Shown: in pieces, positions 1-8,572 of the stretch
How the letters are laid out: each line of letters starts with the position of its first letter
How positions within the stretch are numbered: the stretch's first letter is position 1
NCBI RefSeq assembly: GCF_009856415.1
Contig: NZ_WMEZ01000011.1
Coordinates: 1 to 64,000, forward strand
From: Halobacillus litoralis
GTDB taxonomy: Bacteria > Bacillota > Bacilli > Bacillales > Halobacillaceae
Direction of reading: 5' to 3'
Length of the DNA: 64,000 bases
Translations under genes and position numbers: made by a program
Notes under the pieces: model-generated
What the model was told of the DNA's origin: nothing
The model's database searches: none
Seen by the model: the letters and a program-made list of their open reading frames with translations, nothing else

Positions 1-39
1 GAAACGTACATGTATTATTATAATTATTGTCGACCATTT

Positions 40-92
40 AAAAAACTAAACTGCCAAACTCCAATTGAATTCAGAGTAATGGCAGCCTAGGT
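40..92 (-). terminator. possible terminator of the small minus-strand unit
   Basis: Read on the minus strand, CTGCCA and ACTC pair with GAGT and TGGCAG around a short A/T-rich loop, followed by a T-rich run (TTTAGTTTTTT). It lies about 100 bases past the stop of the 36-codon ORF at 188-298. The stem has a small internal mismatch, so this is a moderate call. Confidence 0.45.
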
Positions 93-187
93 GTTTTATT
101 GAGTCTTATTTAACTGTGTCACTCCAAATCATCCCCGTGTGGCAGCTTCCGCTATTTGAAGGAAATCATACGTTCACCCTATGGAAT

Positions 188-298
188 TCAGCTGAAAAAG
201 GACACACTTGTCCCTTGGACGGCTGAATTTCCAATAATAGACATCATGAAAAGCAGGTGTTTATCCTCACTTTTGATGTCTAAGGTGAATGCAGGCAT
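188..298 (-). CDS. possible 36-residue small protein, unknown function
   Basis: This short ORF starts ATG CCT GCA TTC and ends TGA (MPAFTLDIKSEDKHL...). A near-consensus ribosome site (AAAGGAGG) stands 7 bases before the ATG, and a promoter-like pair (TTGTCT, 17 bases, TATAAT) lies at 333-361. A hairpin terminator candidate follows at 40-92, so promoter, ribosome site, ORF and terminator form a complete small unit. The sequence is partly hydrophobic in the middle (LLFMMSII) and has no cysteine. I recognise no family. It could equally be the decayed start of a longer gene. The longer plus-strand ORF over the same DNA (156-431) has no such signals. Confidence 0.35.
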   Translation of the reverse strand: MPAFTLDIKSEDKHLLFMMSIIGNSAVQGTSVSFFS

Positions 299-332
299 GA
301 TTTTCCCTCCTTTATGTACAAGATTGATTCCC

Positions 333-361
333 ATTATAATACGCTTTCAAAATTTAGACAA
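333..361 (-). promoter_or_regulatory. SigA-type promoter for the small ORF
   Basis: On the minus strand TTGTCT (356-361) and TATAAT (333-338) are separated by exactly 17 bases. The ribosome site and ATG of the 188-298 ORF follow within 35 bases. The -10 box is perfect and the -35 box has two mismatches. Confidence 0.5.
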
Positions 362-483
362 CTTGCTCTGGTTCAAACCCAACAGACCGGGATATGGCTA
401 TATTTCGCAGTTAAGCCAACGAATCTACTAACAAAGGTCACGATCATCAACCATCTTTTTGTTGTATCTACTCGCAAACAATG

Positions 484-613
484 ATACTATACTACTCAGT
501 AATAGTATGTCACATTAACCCAAATACACTATATTAGTGTGGCATAATAATCTGGAAGGTATGAAAGAGTTGGAACCTGTACATATACCAACGATTTCAT
601 ACCTTTCCTCCAG
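484..613 (+). promoter_or_regulatory. structured leader and operator region of ppsR-ppdK
   Basis: Three inverted repeats are packed into the 150 bases before ppsR: ATACTAT...ATAGTAT (484-508), the palindrome ACACTA-TAT-TAGTGT (527-541), and a long stem of CTGGA.GGTATGAAA against TTTCATACC.TCCAG (552-613). Inside the third stem GTTGG pairs with CCAAC. No T run follows it, so it is not an intrinsic terminator. Operators for a gluconeogenic repressor such as CcpN would make sense because ppdK acts in gluconeogenesis, but I see no clean CcpN box. Confidence 0.4.
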
Positions 614-637
614 GACAAAGAGTAAGGGAGATGGATT

Positions 638-1456
638 GTGACTATTCAAGAAATGGTTTATATCGTGTCCGATTCCGTCGGTGAAACAGCTGAATTAATG
701 GTAAAAGCTGTAGCAAGCCAGTTTTTCGGCAAGGATGTTGAGATCCAGCACTTCTCCTATGTAGAGGACGAACAGGACATTAATAATGTCATCACTGTCG
801 CGAAGTACCGCCCATCCATCATTGCCTACACCATCGTCCTTCCTGATTTGAAGGATTACCTTGACCAGAGAGCGGATGAAGAACAAATCATTGCTGTTGA
901 TTTGATGCATCCTCTGATGAATGCATTCTCTCAAAAATTCAATATGGAGCCCAACCGTCAACCCGGCCAGATGAGAAAATTGGATGAGAACTATTTCAAA
1001 CGGGTGGAAGCCATTGAGTTTGCGGTGAAGTATGATGACGGGCAGGAAGTAAGAGGATTGAAACAGGCGGATATTGTCCTCGTCGGAGTATCGAGAACCT
1101 CCAAGACTCCTCTTTCTATGTATCTAGCGAATAAACAATTTAAAGTAGCCAACGTCCCTCTGATCCCGGAGGTCCCACCTCCTAAAGAACTTTTTGAGAT
1201 TCCAAGGAAAAAGTGCATCGGATTAATCATCTCACCTGAAAAATTGAATGAAATTCGCAGAGAGCGATTGAAAAGACTGGGGCTAACAAACTCAGCCAGT
1301 TACGCCTCATTGAATCGGATCTTTGAAGAACTAACGTGTGCGGAAGACATTATGAAAAAAATTGGATGTCCAGTGATCGATGTCTCCAATAAGGCGATTG
1401 AAGAGACAGCCGATATCATCCTGGCTATGTTTAATAAAAGGGGGAGCTTTGCCTAA
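638..1456 (+). CDS. ppsR: pyruvate, phosphate dikinase regulatory protein (PpsR/YqfL, DUF299)
   Basis: A 272-residue cytoplasmic bifunctional serine/threonine kinase and Pi-dependent phosphorylase. Members of this family switch PPDK off by ADP-dependent phosphorylation of the threonine beside its catalytic histidine, and switch it on again by phosphorolysis. The family P-loop GVSRTSKTP is at residues 150-158 and the length is normal. The start is GTG at 638 behind GTAAGGGAG; the next in-frame ATG is too far inside the conserved N-terminus (EMVYIVSDSVGETAE). The stop TAA shares its last base with the ATG of ppdK, so the two are translationally coupled. In B. subtilis the homologue yqfL sits beside ccpN; here it sits beside its own target. 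Confidence 0.93.
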   Translation: MTIQEMVYIVSDSVGETAELMVKAVASQFFGKDVEIQHFSYVEDEQDINNVITVAKYRPSIIAYTIVLPDLKDYLDQRADEEQIIAVDLMHPLMNAFSQKFNMEPNRQPGQMRKLDENYFKRVEAIEFAVKYDDGQEVRGLKQADIVLVGVSRTSKTPLSMYLANKQFKVANVPLIPEVPPPKELFEIPRKKCIGLIISPEKLNEIRRERLKRLGLTNSASYASLNRIFEELTCAEDIMKKIGCPVIDVSNKAIEETADIILAMFNKRGSFA

Positions 1457-4134
1457 TGGAAAACAATTTTGTATTCATGTTTGATCAATCTGGAAAGAAC
1501 AAGAAAGAACTCCTAGGTGGAAAAGGTGCGAACTTAGCGGAAATGACCCGCATCGGTTTACCCGTTCCTTACGGCTTTACAATTACGACAGCTGCCTGTA
1601 ACGCCTATTATGATGCTGAGAAAGTCATATCGTCAGAAGTAGAATCGCAAGTATTACAATCTCTCCAAGTTCTTGAATCCAAAACAGACAAAAAATTAGG
1701 AGATCCAACCAATCCTCTTCTTGTTTCAGTTCGCTCAGGCGCTGTACATTCCATGCCAGGTATGATGGATACCGTTTTGAACCTTGGAATGAATGATGAA
1801 ACGGTCAGAGGAATAGCAGAACTTACAGATAACCCTCGCTTTGCCTATGATTCCTACCGCAGGTTTATTCAAATGTTTGGCAATGTTGTCCTCGATGTCA
1901 ATCACTACCTTTTCGAACAACGGTTAGAAGAGATCCGCGAAGCCAAAGGTTACCAATCCGATACAGAATTAATAGCCGAAGATTGGAAGCAAGTCATTGA
2001 AGAGTTTAAATCGATTGTGTTCAAAAATACGAAGCGAAGCTTTCCTCAAGATCCAAAAGAACAGCTTTTCCTTACGATCAAGGCCGTGTTTGATTCATGG
2101 AACAACCAGCGGGCTATTCTCTACCGACGCCTCCATCAAATTCCCGGACACCTCGGGACAGCTGTCAACATTCAAAGCATGGTATTCGGAAATATGGGAG
2201 AAGATTCCGGAACGGGGGTTGCCTTCACACGCAATCCATCCACCGGTGAGTCTAAACTTTATGGCGAATATTTAATCAATGCGCAGGGAGAAGACGTTGT
2301 CGCGGGAATCCGTACGCCTCAGCCAATTTCCAGTCTCAAAGATGACATGCCGGACGTCTTTCAACAATTGGTTGAAACTTGTCAGTTATTAGAAGACCAC
2401 TACAAAGACATGCAGGATATTGAATTTACAGTTGAACGTGGAAAGCTGTTCATCCTCCAAACGCGGACAGGGAAACGGACGGCTCAAGCAGCCATTCGAA
2501 TCGCGGTTGAAATGGTGAAAGAAAAAATTATGGATCAGCGTGAAGCTCTTTTACGGGTGGATCCAGATCAGCTCGACCAGCTGCTCCACCACCGGATTGA
2601 CCCTGAACATAAGAGAAAGCAATTGGCTACAGGCCTACCCGCTTCCCCTGGAGCGGCCACTGGCCAAGTCGTCTTTGATGCGGATGAAGCCGATAAGTTA
2701 TCTAAGGATGGAAAAAAGGTCATCCTCGTCCGTCCTGAGACGACACCTGATGACATCCATGGAATCGTCGCTTCTCAAGCTACGGTTACTAGCCGGGGTG
2801 GAATGACCAGCCATGCCGCCGTCGTAGCTAGAGGTATGGGGAAAGCCTGCATATGCGGCTGTGACTCTTTGAAAATTCAGTTGGACTCCAAACAGTTCAC
2901 CGTAGGAGATACGACTGTGAACCATGGGGATACGATTACGATTGACGGCTCGACAGGAGAAATCTTCCTTGGTGAAATTCCTATGATTGAACCAGAACTT
3001 TCGGATGATTTCCAATTGCTGCTTCGCTGGGCTGATGAAGAGAGAAAGATCGGAGTACGGGCGAATGCGGATAATCCCACAGATGCTGCAAAAGCTCTGG
3101 AATTTGGGGCCGGCGGCATTGGACTCTGCCGGACCGAGCATATGTTTATGGATAGCTCCCGCATCCCTACGGTCCAAAACATGATCCTATCTGAAACGAT
3201 TACCGAACGGAAGGAGGCGCTCGATCAACTCCTGCCGATGCAGCAACAGGATTTCGAACAAATCTTTGAAACGATGCAAGGACATCCCATCACCGTACGC
3301 TTACTAGATCCTCCGCTTCACGAATTTATGCCGGACAAAGAAGAGCTGCTCGTTGATGTGACGAGGTTGCAAATCACAAGCCCTGACTCCAACGAACTGC
3401 AGGAAAAACAAAACCTTTTACGAAAAGTACGGTTATTGGAAGAGGCAAACCCTATGTTAGGCCTCCGTGGCTGCCGCTTAGGTATGATCCATCCTGAAAT
3501 TTACGAAATGCAAATCATGGCCATTTTTCAGGCGATGTCTAGCGTCATAAAAAAAGGAATCACCGTTAAACCAGAAATAATGATTCCGTTAGTCAGCCAC
3601 GTGAATGAACTAAAAGAAATGCGGCAATTGGTCATTCGAATCAGCCAACACGTTCAGACAGAAACAGGTCAAACTTTCGACGATTACCTTATCGGGACCA
3701 TGATTGAAACACCGCGCTCGGCACTAACCGCCGACCAAATTGCAGAAGAAGCAGATTTCTTCTCTTTCGGAACCAATGATCTAACACAAACAACGTTTGG
3801 ATTTAGTCGTGACGATGCAGAAGGTAAGTTCCTCCAACATTATGTTGATAGCGATGTGCTGCAAAGAAACCCATTTGTTTCCTTAGATCAGGATGGTGTC
3901 GGGAAACTTGTAGAACATGGGGTGAAGCTTGGCAAAGAAACAAATCCTGCACTGAAAACAGGGATTTGTGGCGAACACGGAGGAGAAAAAGAGTCCATTC
4001 AATTTTGCTTTGATTTAGGACTGGATTATGTCAGCTGCTCGCCTTTCCGTGTTCCATCAGCAAGACTTGCAGCTGCTCAGGCAACCATTCGCAGCGAACG
4101 GAAGAAGTCCAGAAAAGAACCACAGTACAGTTAA
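1456..4134 (+). CDS. ppdK: pyruvate, phosphate dikinase
   Basis: 892 residues, EC 2.7.9.1: interconverts pyruvate + ATP + Pi and PEP + AMP + PPi in the cytoplasm, usually for PEP synthesis. The N-terminal ATP-grasp part carries GGKGANLAEM. The swivelling phosphohistidine domain has GGMTSHAAVVARG, with catalytic His453 and the regulatory Thr451 that PpsR would modify. The C-terminal PEP/pyruvate barrel has GICGEHGG, with Cys838 as the expected acid/base residue. The length is typical for bacterial PPDK. The gene overlaps ppsR by one base and ends at a hairpin terminator, giving a two-gene operon. The large antisense ORFs over it are shadows. Confidence 0.97.
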   Translation: MENNFVFMFDQSGKNKKELLGGKGANLAEMTRIGLPVPYGFTITTAACNAYYDAEKVISSEVESQVLQSLQVLESKTDKKLGDPTNPLLVSVRSGAVHSMPGMMDTVLNLGMNDETVRGIAELTDNPRFAYDSYRRFIQMFGNVVLDVNHYLFEQRLEEIREAKGYQSDTELIAEDWKQVIEEFKSIVFKNTKRSFPQDPKEQLFLTIKAVFDSWNNQRAILYRRLHQIPGHLGTAVNIQSMVFGNMGEDSGTGVAFTRNPSTGESKLYGEYLINAQGEDVVAGIRTPQPISSLKDDMPDVFQQLVETCQLLEDHYKDMQDIEFTVERGKLFILQTRTGKRTAQAAIRIAVEMVKEKIMDQREALLRVDPDQLDQLLHHRIDPEHKRKQLATGLPASPGAATGQVVFDADEADKLSKDGKKVILVRPETTPDDIHGIVASQATVTSRGGMTSHAAVVARGMGKACICGCDSLKIQLDSKQFTVGDTTVNHGDTITIDGSTGEIFLGEIPMIEPELSDDFQLLLRWADEERKIGVRANADNPTDAAKALEFGAGGIGLCRTEHMFMDSSRIPTVQNMILSETITERKEALDQLLPMQQQDFEQIFETMQGHPITVRLLDPPLHEFMPDKEELLVDVTRLQITSPDSNELQEKQNLLRKVRLLEEANPMLGLRGCRLGMIHPEIYEMQIMAIFQAMSSVIKKGITVKPEIMIPLVSHVNELKEMRQLVIRISQHVQTETGQTFDDYLIGTMIETPRSALTADQIAEEADFFSFGTNDLTQTTFGFSRDDAEGKFLQHYVDSDVLQRNPFVSLDQDGVGKLVEHGVKLGKETNPALKTGICGEHGGEKESIQFCFDLGLDYVSCSPFRVPSARLAAAQATIRSERKKSRKEPQYS

Positions 4135-4167
4135 TGGAGTGATGCTCCGTTCTCTCCCCTGAAATGT

Positions 4168-4206
4168 AAAAAAGCGTTCCATCCGTTATTTGGATGGAAC
4201 GCTTTT
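4168..4206. terminator. bidirectional terminator between ppdK and betA
   Basis: AAAAAGCGTTCCATCC pairs with GGATGGAACGCTTTTT around a 6-base loop. The A run before and T run after let it serve both convergent operons. Confidence 0.9.
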
Positions 4207-4284
4207 TATTCAGAAGAAGGCTCCCCTTCATCCATGTACGCTTCGTGTGCCATACATTTTGAAGAGGCCTTCTCTATACAAATT

Positions 4285-5991
4285 TTATTTTGTTGCAGCT
4301 TTAGATTTAGGAACTGTCCCTGCATCAGCTGGGTGGACACCGTGCTGGTAGTAATCCGCGTCGATTGGATCCAGTGGTTTACGTCCAAGAATCAGGTCTG
4401 CTGCTTTTTCTGCCAACATCAATACAGGAGCGTGGATGTTGCCGTTAGTAACATACGGCATAGCAGAGGCATCGACTACGCGTACGTTATCCAGTCCGTG
4501 AACCTTCATGGATTCAGGGTCTACGACAGCCATAGGATCTGACTCAGGTCCCATTTTCGCTGTACAGGACGGGTGAAGAGCCGTTTCCGCATCTTCTCTT
4601 ACCCATTCAAGGATTTCTTCCTCGGTTTGAACCGTAGGACCAGGTGAAATTTCACCAGCATTGTAAGGCTTCATAGAAGGCTGGGACATAATTTCACGTG
4701 TAATATTAATCGCTTCGATCCATTCACGTTTGTCCTGTTCTGTAGAAAGGTAGTTGTACACCATGCTTGGATGCTCTTTCGGATCTTTGGATTTGATCTT
4801 CAATGATCCGCGTGCATCAGAGTACATTGGTCCGATGTGTACTTGGAATCCGTGATCTGTCGGTGCTTTTTGTCCATCGTAACGAACCGCTACTGGCAAG
4901 AAGTGGAACATCAAGTTCGGATAGTCCACCTCATCGTTGGAACGGACGAAACCTCCGCCTTCGAAGTGGTTCGTCGCAGCTGGGCCTGTGCGGCCAAGCA
5001 TCCACTGCAGGCCGATCCAAGGCATGCGGCGCTTCTGAAGGTTCGGCTGTTCGGAAACAGGAACCGGGCACGCGTGCTGGACATAAACTTCAAGGTGATC
5101 CTGAAGGTTTTCTCCGACACCTGGAAGGTCGACAACTGGATCAATGCCAAGGGAACGAAGGTGCTTCGCATCTCCTACCCCAGATAGTTGAAGCAGCTGT
5201 GGCGTGTTGATCGCACCACCGGCAAGGATGACTTCTCCCGCTTCCACTTGATGCATTTTTCCGTTTCGCTTATACGTTAGTCCTTTTGCTTTTGTGCCAT
5301 CGAAGTCGATGCTCGTAACGAATGCACGTGTCTTGACTGTCAGATTTTCGCGGTCCATGAACGGGTGCAAGTAAGCACGGGATGCGGACAAGCGCTGCCC
5401 TTTGTACACATGCTTATCAAACGGGCCGAACCCTTCCTGACGAAATCCGTTAACGTCAGGTGTGCGGTTATAACCAGCTTCTACAGCTGAATCAAAGAAG
5501 GCTTGGAATAGAGGGTTCTTCGCTGGACCGCGCTCCAATTTGATTGGACCATCATGACCACGCATATCATCATCCGGTGATGCCAGCGCATTTTCCAAAC
5601 GCTTGAAGTATGGAAGGCAGTGAGCCCAATCCCAGTTCGTCATGCCTTCGTCGGCACCCCAACGTTCATAGTCTTTAGGGTTTCCACGTTGGTAGATCAT
5701 CCCGTTAATGGAACTGGAACCTCCAAGTACCTTTCCTCGCGCATGAGGAATACGGCGTCCATTCATATAAGGTTCAGGATCGGATTCGTACTGCCAGTCA
5801 TAGAGGTTTTTTCCTGAAGGGAACGGCAGAGCAGCAGGCATTTGGATCAATAGATCCCAAGAATAGTCACTGCGTCCTGCTTCCAATACAAGTACACTTT
5901 TTTTGCCATCTTCACTCAGGCGGTTTCCCATTACAGAACCTGCACTACCGCCTCCAACGATTACGTAATCATATGATTCAATCATAGCCAT
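4285..5991 (-). CDS. betA: choline dehydrogenase, GMC flavoprotein
   Basis: A 568-residue glucose-methanol-choline oxidoreductase that oxidises choline to betaine aldehyde, the first step of glycine betaine synthesis; family members are peripherally attached to the membrane and feed the respiratory chain. The FAD-binding GGGSAGS is at residues 13-19. The active-site histidine candidate is His473 ([10 protein letters not shown]) and the paired Asn/His region is 516-520 (NGNIH). The start ATG follows AAGGAGGAACA. It lies 103 bases downstream of betB on the same strand, so a betB-betA operon is likely. B. subtilis uses the unrelated iron alcohol dehydrogenase GbsB for this step, so this is the proteobacterial-style enzyme seen in several halophilic Bacillaceae. 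Confidence 0.92.
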   Translation of the reverse strand: MAMIESYDYVIVGGGSAGSVMGNRLSEDGKKSVLVLEAGRSDYSWDLLIQMPAALPFPSGKNLYDWQYESDPEPYMNGRRIPHARGKVLGGSSSINGMIYQRGNPKDYERWGADEGMTNWDWAHCLPYFKRLENALASPDDDMRGHDGPIKLERGPAKNPLFQAFFDSAVEAGYNRTPDVNGFRQEGFGPFDKHVYKGQRLSASRAYLHPFMDRENLTVKTRAFVTSIDFDGTKAKGLTYKRNGKMHQVEAGEVILAGGAINTPQLLQLSGVGDAKHLRSLGIDPVVDLPGVGENLQDHLEVYVQHACPVPVSEQPNLQKRRMPWIGLQWMLGRTGPAATNHFEGGGFVRSNDEVDYPNLMFHFLPVAVRYDGQKAPTDHGFQVHIGPMYSDARGSLKIKSKDPKEHPSMVYNYLSTEQDKREWIEAINITREIMSQPSMKPYNAGEISPGPTVQTEEEILEWVREDAETALHPSCTAKMGPESDPMAVVDPESMKVHGLDNVRVVDASAMPYVTNGNIHAPVLMLAEKAADLILGRKPLDPIDADYYQHGVHPADAGTVPKSKAATK

Positions 5992-6094
5992 ACACTGTTC
6001 CTCCTTGATGTTAAATTCGGTCAGAAGGAGGTCAAAGTACCTCCTTCTCCCTTTATCTGAGTTTGATTATGAATGTTAAAAATAAATAGTCAGC

Positions 6095-7573
6095 TTAGAA
6101 CCAGTTGATTTGTTCTGGTTTAAGGTTTTGGAAAATATGCTTCGTTTCTGTATATTCTTCAATTCCTAATTTACCTAGTTCGCGTCCAATTCCGGATTGC
6201 TTGTATCCACCCCATGGCGCGTGTGGGAAGTACAGGTTGAATTCATTGATCCAAACCGTACCCATACGCATCTTCGCTGCACAGCGTTCTGCTTTTGCGA
6301 TATCGTTTGTAAAGACACCGCCAGCAAGTCCGTAGATAGAATCATTCGCAAGTTTTACCGCTTCTTCTTCTTTCGTGAACTTCTCAACTGTGATGACCGG
6401 ACCAAAGCCTTCTTCTTGGACAACGGTCATGTCGGTTGTGCAATCCGTGAAAATCGTCGGCAGGAAGAAGAATCCGTTCTGCAATTCAGGGTCTTCCGGG
6501 CGCTTACCGCCAACGGCTAACGTAGCCCCTTCTTCAATCCCTGCTTCTACATACTTTTCAACTTTCGCAAGGTGGTCAGCGGAAATCAGTGGTCCCATTT
6601 GGGTATCTTCGTCAAACCCGCTTCCCAGTTTGAATTTCTTCACTCGCTCAACAAGCGCATTGACAAACTCATCGTGAATGCTTTCTTCTACGATCAATCT
6701 TGTACCAGCGGAGCAGATCTGCCCTGCATGGAAGAATACTCCGTTCATCGCCTGATCAACAGCAAGGTCGAAATCAGCATCTGCGAAAATGACATTCGGA
6801 TTTTTCCCACCAAGCTCAAGAGCAAGCTTCTTCACGTTCGAGCTTGCTGCCTGCATGATTTTCTTCCCGGTCACAATACCGCCGGTGAAAGAAATAAGAT
6901 CAACATCTTCGTTGCTGGACAACTCTGCACCTACTGTCGCACCTGCACCAAGGACGAGGTTCGCAACACCTGCAGGTACACCCGCTTCTTCGATCAGTTC
7001 AAATACTTTGATATGCGTAAGCGGCGTGATTTCACTTGGCTTCATAACTAATGTGTTACCAGTTGCAAGCGCTGGAGCCAGTTTCCAGGACGCTTGAAGT
7101 AGAGGATAATTCCAAGGGGTAATCTGCCCACAAACACCAACCGGTTCGTGAACGACTTTACTAATGGAGTTTGGCACTGGAGAATCGATGATCTCGCCGC
7201 CGTTCTTATCCGCAATCTCTGCATAATAACGGAAAACTCCAGCGATATCGTCCATGTCTCCACGGCTTTCTTCTACTGTTTTACCAGTATCCAAGGATTC
7301 TAGATTCGCTAGTTCTTCTTTATCTCTCTCAATCAATTCAGCAATTCTACGCACGATTGCCCCACGCTCCGTTGCCGGGGTCGTCGGCCATTCGCCGTGA
7401 TCGAAAGCTTCTCGTGCTGCAGCGATGGCTGCTCTTGTATCTGTTTCATCGCCTTCTGGAACGATGGCGATTGTTTCCTGGTTGAATGGATTGATAATCG
7501 TACGCGTTTCCTCGGAATTCGCGTCTACCCATTTCCCATTGATGTATTGTTTAAGTTTTAAATTTACATTCAT
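6095..7573 (-). CDS. betB: betaine aldehyde dehydrogenase
   Basis: 492 residues, NAD(P)-dependent aldehyde dehydrogenase converting betaine aldehyde to glycine betaine (EC 1.2.1.8). The catalytic Cys287 lies in GQICSAG and the general base Glu253 in LELGGKNP; the PWNYP motif near 153 is also present. I start at the internal ATG (MNVNLKLKQYING) because GGAG stands 9-12 bases before it; the open frame runs 23 codons further upstream without a ribosome site. It is the first gene of the unit with betA. Together with the BCCT carriers it points to betaine-based osmoprotection from imported choline. Confidence 0.93.
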   Translation of the reverse strand: MNVNLKLKQYINGKWVDANSEETRTIINPFNQETIAIVPEGDETDTRAAIAAAREAFDHGEWPTTPATERGAIVRRIAELIERDKEELANLESLDTGKTVEESRGDMDDIAGVFRYYAEIADKNGGEIIDSPVPNSISKVVHEPVGVCGQITPWNYPLLQASWKLAPALATGNTLVMKPSEITPLTHIKVFELIEEAGVPAGVANLVLGAGATVGAELSSNEDVDLISFTGGIVTGKKIMQAASSNVKKLALELGGKNPNVIFADADFDLAVDQAMNGVFFHAGQICSAGTRLIVEESIHDEFVNALVERVKKFKLGSGFDEDTQMGPLISADHLAKVEKYVEAGIEEGATLAVGGKRPEDPELQNGFFFLPTIFTDCTTDMTVVQEEGFGPVITVEKFTKEEEAVKLANDSIYGLAGGVFTNDIAKAERCAAKMRMGTVWINEFNLYFPHAPWGGYKQSGIGRELGKLGIEEYTETKHIFQNLKPEQINWF

Positions 7574-7632
7574 TTGATCAACTCCAATTCTGAAGTGAAT
7601 TAAGTTTGTTAAGAATTTATTTAACGTTTTTA

Positions 7633-7661
7633 ACACTAACATGTCTTTTGGAGGCTGTCAA
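7633..7661 (-). promoter_or_regulatory. candidate promoter of betB-betA
   Basis: On the minus strand a perfect TTGACA (7656-7661) is followed after 17 bases by TAGTGT (7633-7638), a poor -10 box. A weak -10 with a perfect -35 fits a regulated promoter. The stretch to the ATG is rich in TTAA-type repeats that could bind a GbsR-like repressor; this is inference. Confidence 0.45.
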
Positions 7662-7681
7662 AAGTAAATTCAAATAAAGAA

Positions 7682-7724
7682 ATGTCTGACCTCCGCAATG
7701 CTTCAGCATTGCGGAGGTCAGACA
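7682..7724. repeat. 20-bp perfect palindromic hairpin (REP-like or terminator)
   Basis: TGTCTGACCTCCGCAATGC pairs perfectly with its complement across a TTCA loop. On the minus strand a T-rich stretch follows, so it could end transcription of the two small ORFs at 7864-8382. The outer GGTCAGACA resembles the outer GGTCAGGCA of the hairpin at 19,263-19,325, suggesting a dispersed repeat family. Confidence 0.7.
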
Positions 7725-7863
7725 CTTCCCAGAGAAATCCTATATTTACTTTAACGAAAAGACAGAAAAGAGACCCGGCAACTTCAACCTTATCGTTCAA
7801 AAAACAACTCATACACTTTCTTACCCATATTAACAACGATGAAGTAAGAAAGGATTATGAGAA

Positions 7864-8118
7864 TTACAAGTCGAACAAAGTTTTGAATGTCTCATACGTT
7901 TGCATCTGTTTTTCCCGTGAACTCGCAGGGGCCGTTTCTTTCATGAATTTATTCAATAAGGTTATATAACGGTTGAGGATCATCATTCGCTGCAAGGCCA
8001 TATGAATATGAATGTTGCGGACGTTTTCAGCTTTCATCCTTAACCCTGAATAGAAGTTTTTATTCGCCATCGTTTCTGCGGAAGTTTTAAGGACTGTCAA
8101 AATGTCGGCAGAAGTCAT
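7864..8118 (-). CDS. small helical protein, possibly spore-coat related
   Basis: 84 residues, all-helical in appearance (KTSAETMANKNFYSGLRMKAENVRN...), no membrane segment and no cysteine. It lies 16 bases downstream of the ORF at 8134 on the same strand and downstream of a germination operon. Small tandem ORFs of this kind in Bacillaceae are often CotF-like coat proteins, but I cannot see a diagnostic motif. No strong ribosome site precedes the annotated ATG. Confidence 0.45.
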   Translation of the reverse strand: MTSADILTVLKTSAETMANKNFYSGLRMKAENVRNIHIHMALQRMMILNRYITLLNKFMKETAPASSREKQMQTYETFKTLFDL

Positions 8119-8133
8119 ACCTATGGATGTGTT

Positions 8134-8382
8134 TTAACAATTTAATTGTACTGACCCCCATTTATGTAAATCATTAATGCCGATCTTTTCATTTTGATCT
8201 GGATCCATAAGTGCAACCATAACTTTCACATGATTTTTCATAATCATATATTGCTCTGTCGCAACCTGCTTACTCTCTTGTTCTTCCAGGCTGCAAATCA
8301 GCGAACCTAACTTGGCTAACTCAGCTTTATGAACAGCTAAGTGTTCAGCCATTAAACTTAAATCTATCATTTTTAGAATCAT
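8134..8382 (-). CDS. small helical protein, possibly spore-coat (CotF-like) related
   Basis: 82 residues beginning MILKMIDLSLMAEHLAVHKAE, with AGGGAGGGCTGGT just upstream of the start. The pattern MAEHLAVHK...MIMKNHVKVMVALMDP recalls small coat-associated helical bundles of Bacillus. It heads a two-gene unit with the 84-residue ORF. The family assignment is a guess from composition and context. Confidence 0.5.
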   Translation of the reverse strand: MILKMIDLSLMAEHLAVHKAELAKLGSLICSLEEQESKQVATEQYMIMKNHVKVMVALMDPDQNEKIGINDLHKWGSVQLNC

Positions 8383-8572
8383 ACCAGCCCTCCTTCCCTT
8401 GAAATATATTCCTTCGAATAAAAATCATGACTCAGGAAAGGGAGGTTATGTAGGAAGCGATTGCCGGAATCTTATGAAGCACCTGCCCCCAGTCGCAGAA
8501 GCACTTTGCGAGGCAGATGCTCTTATTTCTTGTTTATATAACCTAGTGGTGGATCTACTTCCTGTGAACCTG

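Noticed and set aside
156-431. Plus-strand ORF of 91 codons
   Set aside because: No ribosome site and no family resemblance; it overlaps a better supported small unit on the other strand.
484-541. CcpN operator before ppsR
   Set aside because: Sequences such as TGTGGCATAAT only partly fit the consensus, so I report the palindromes without naming a regulator.
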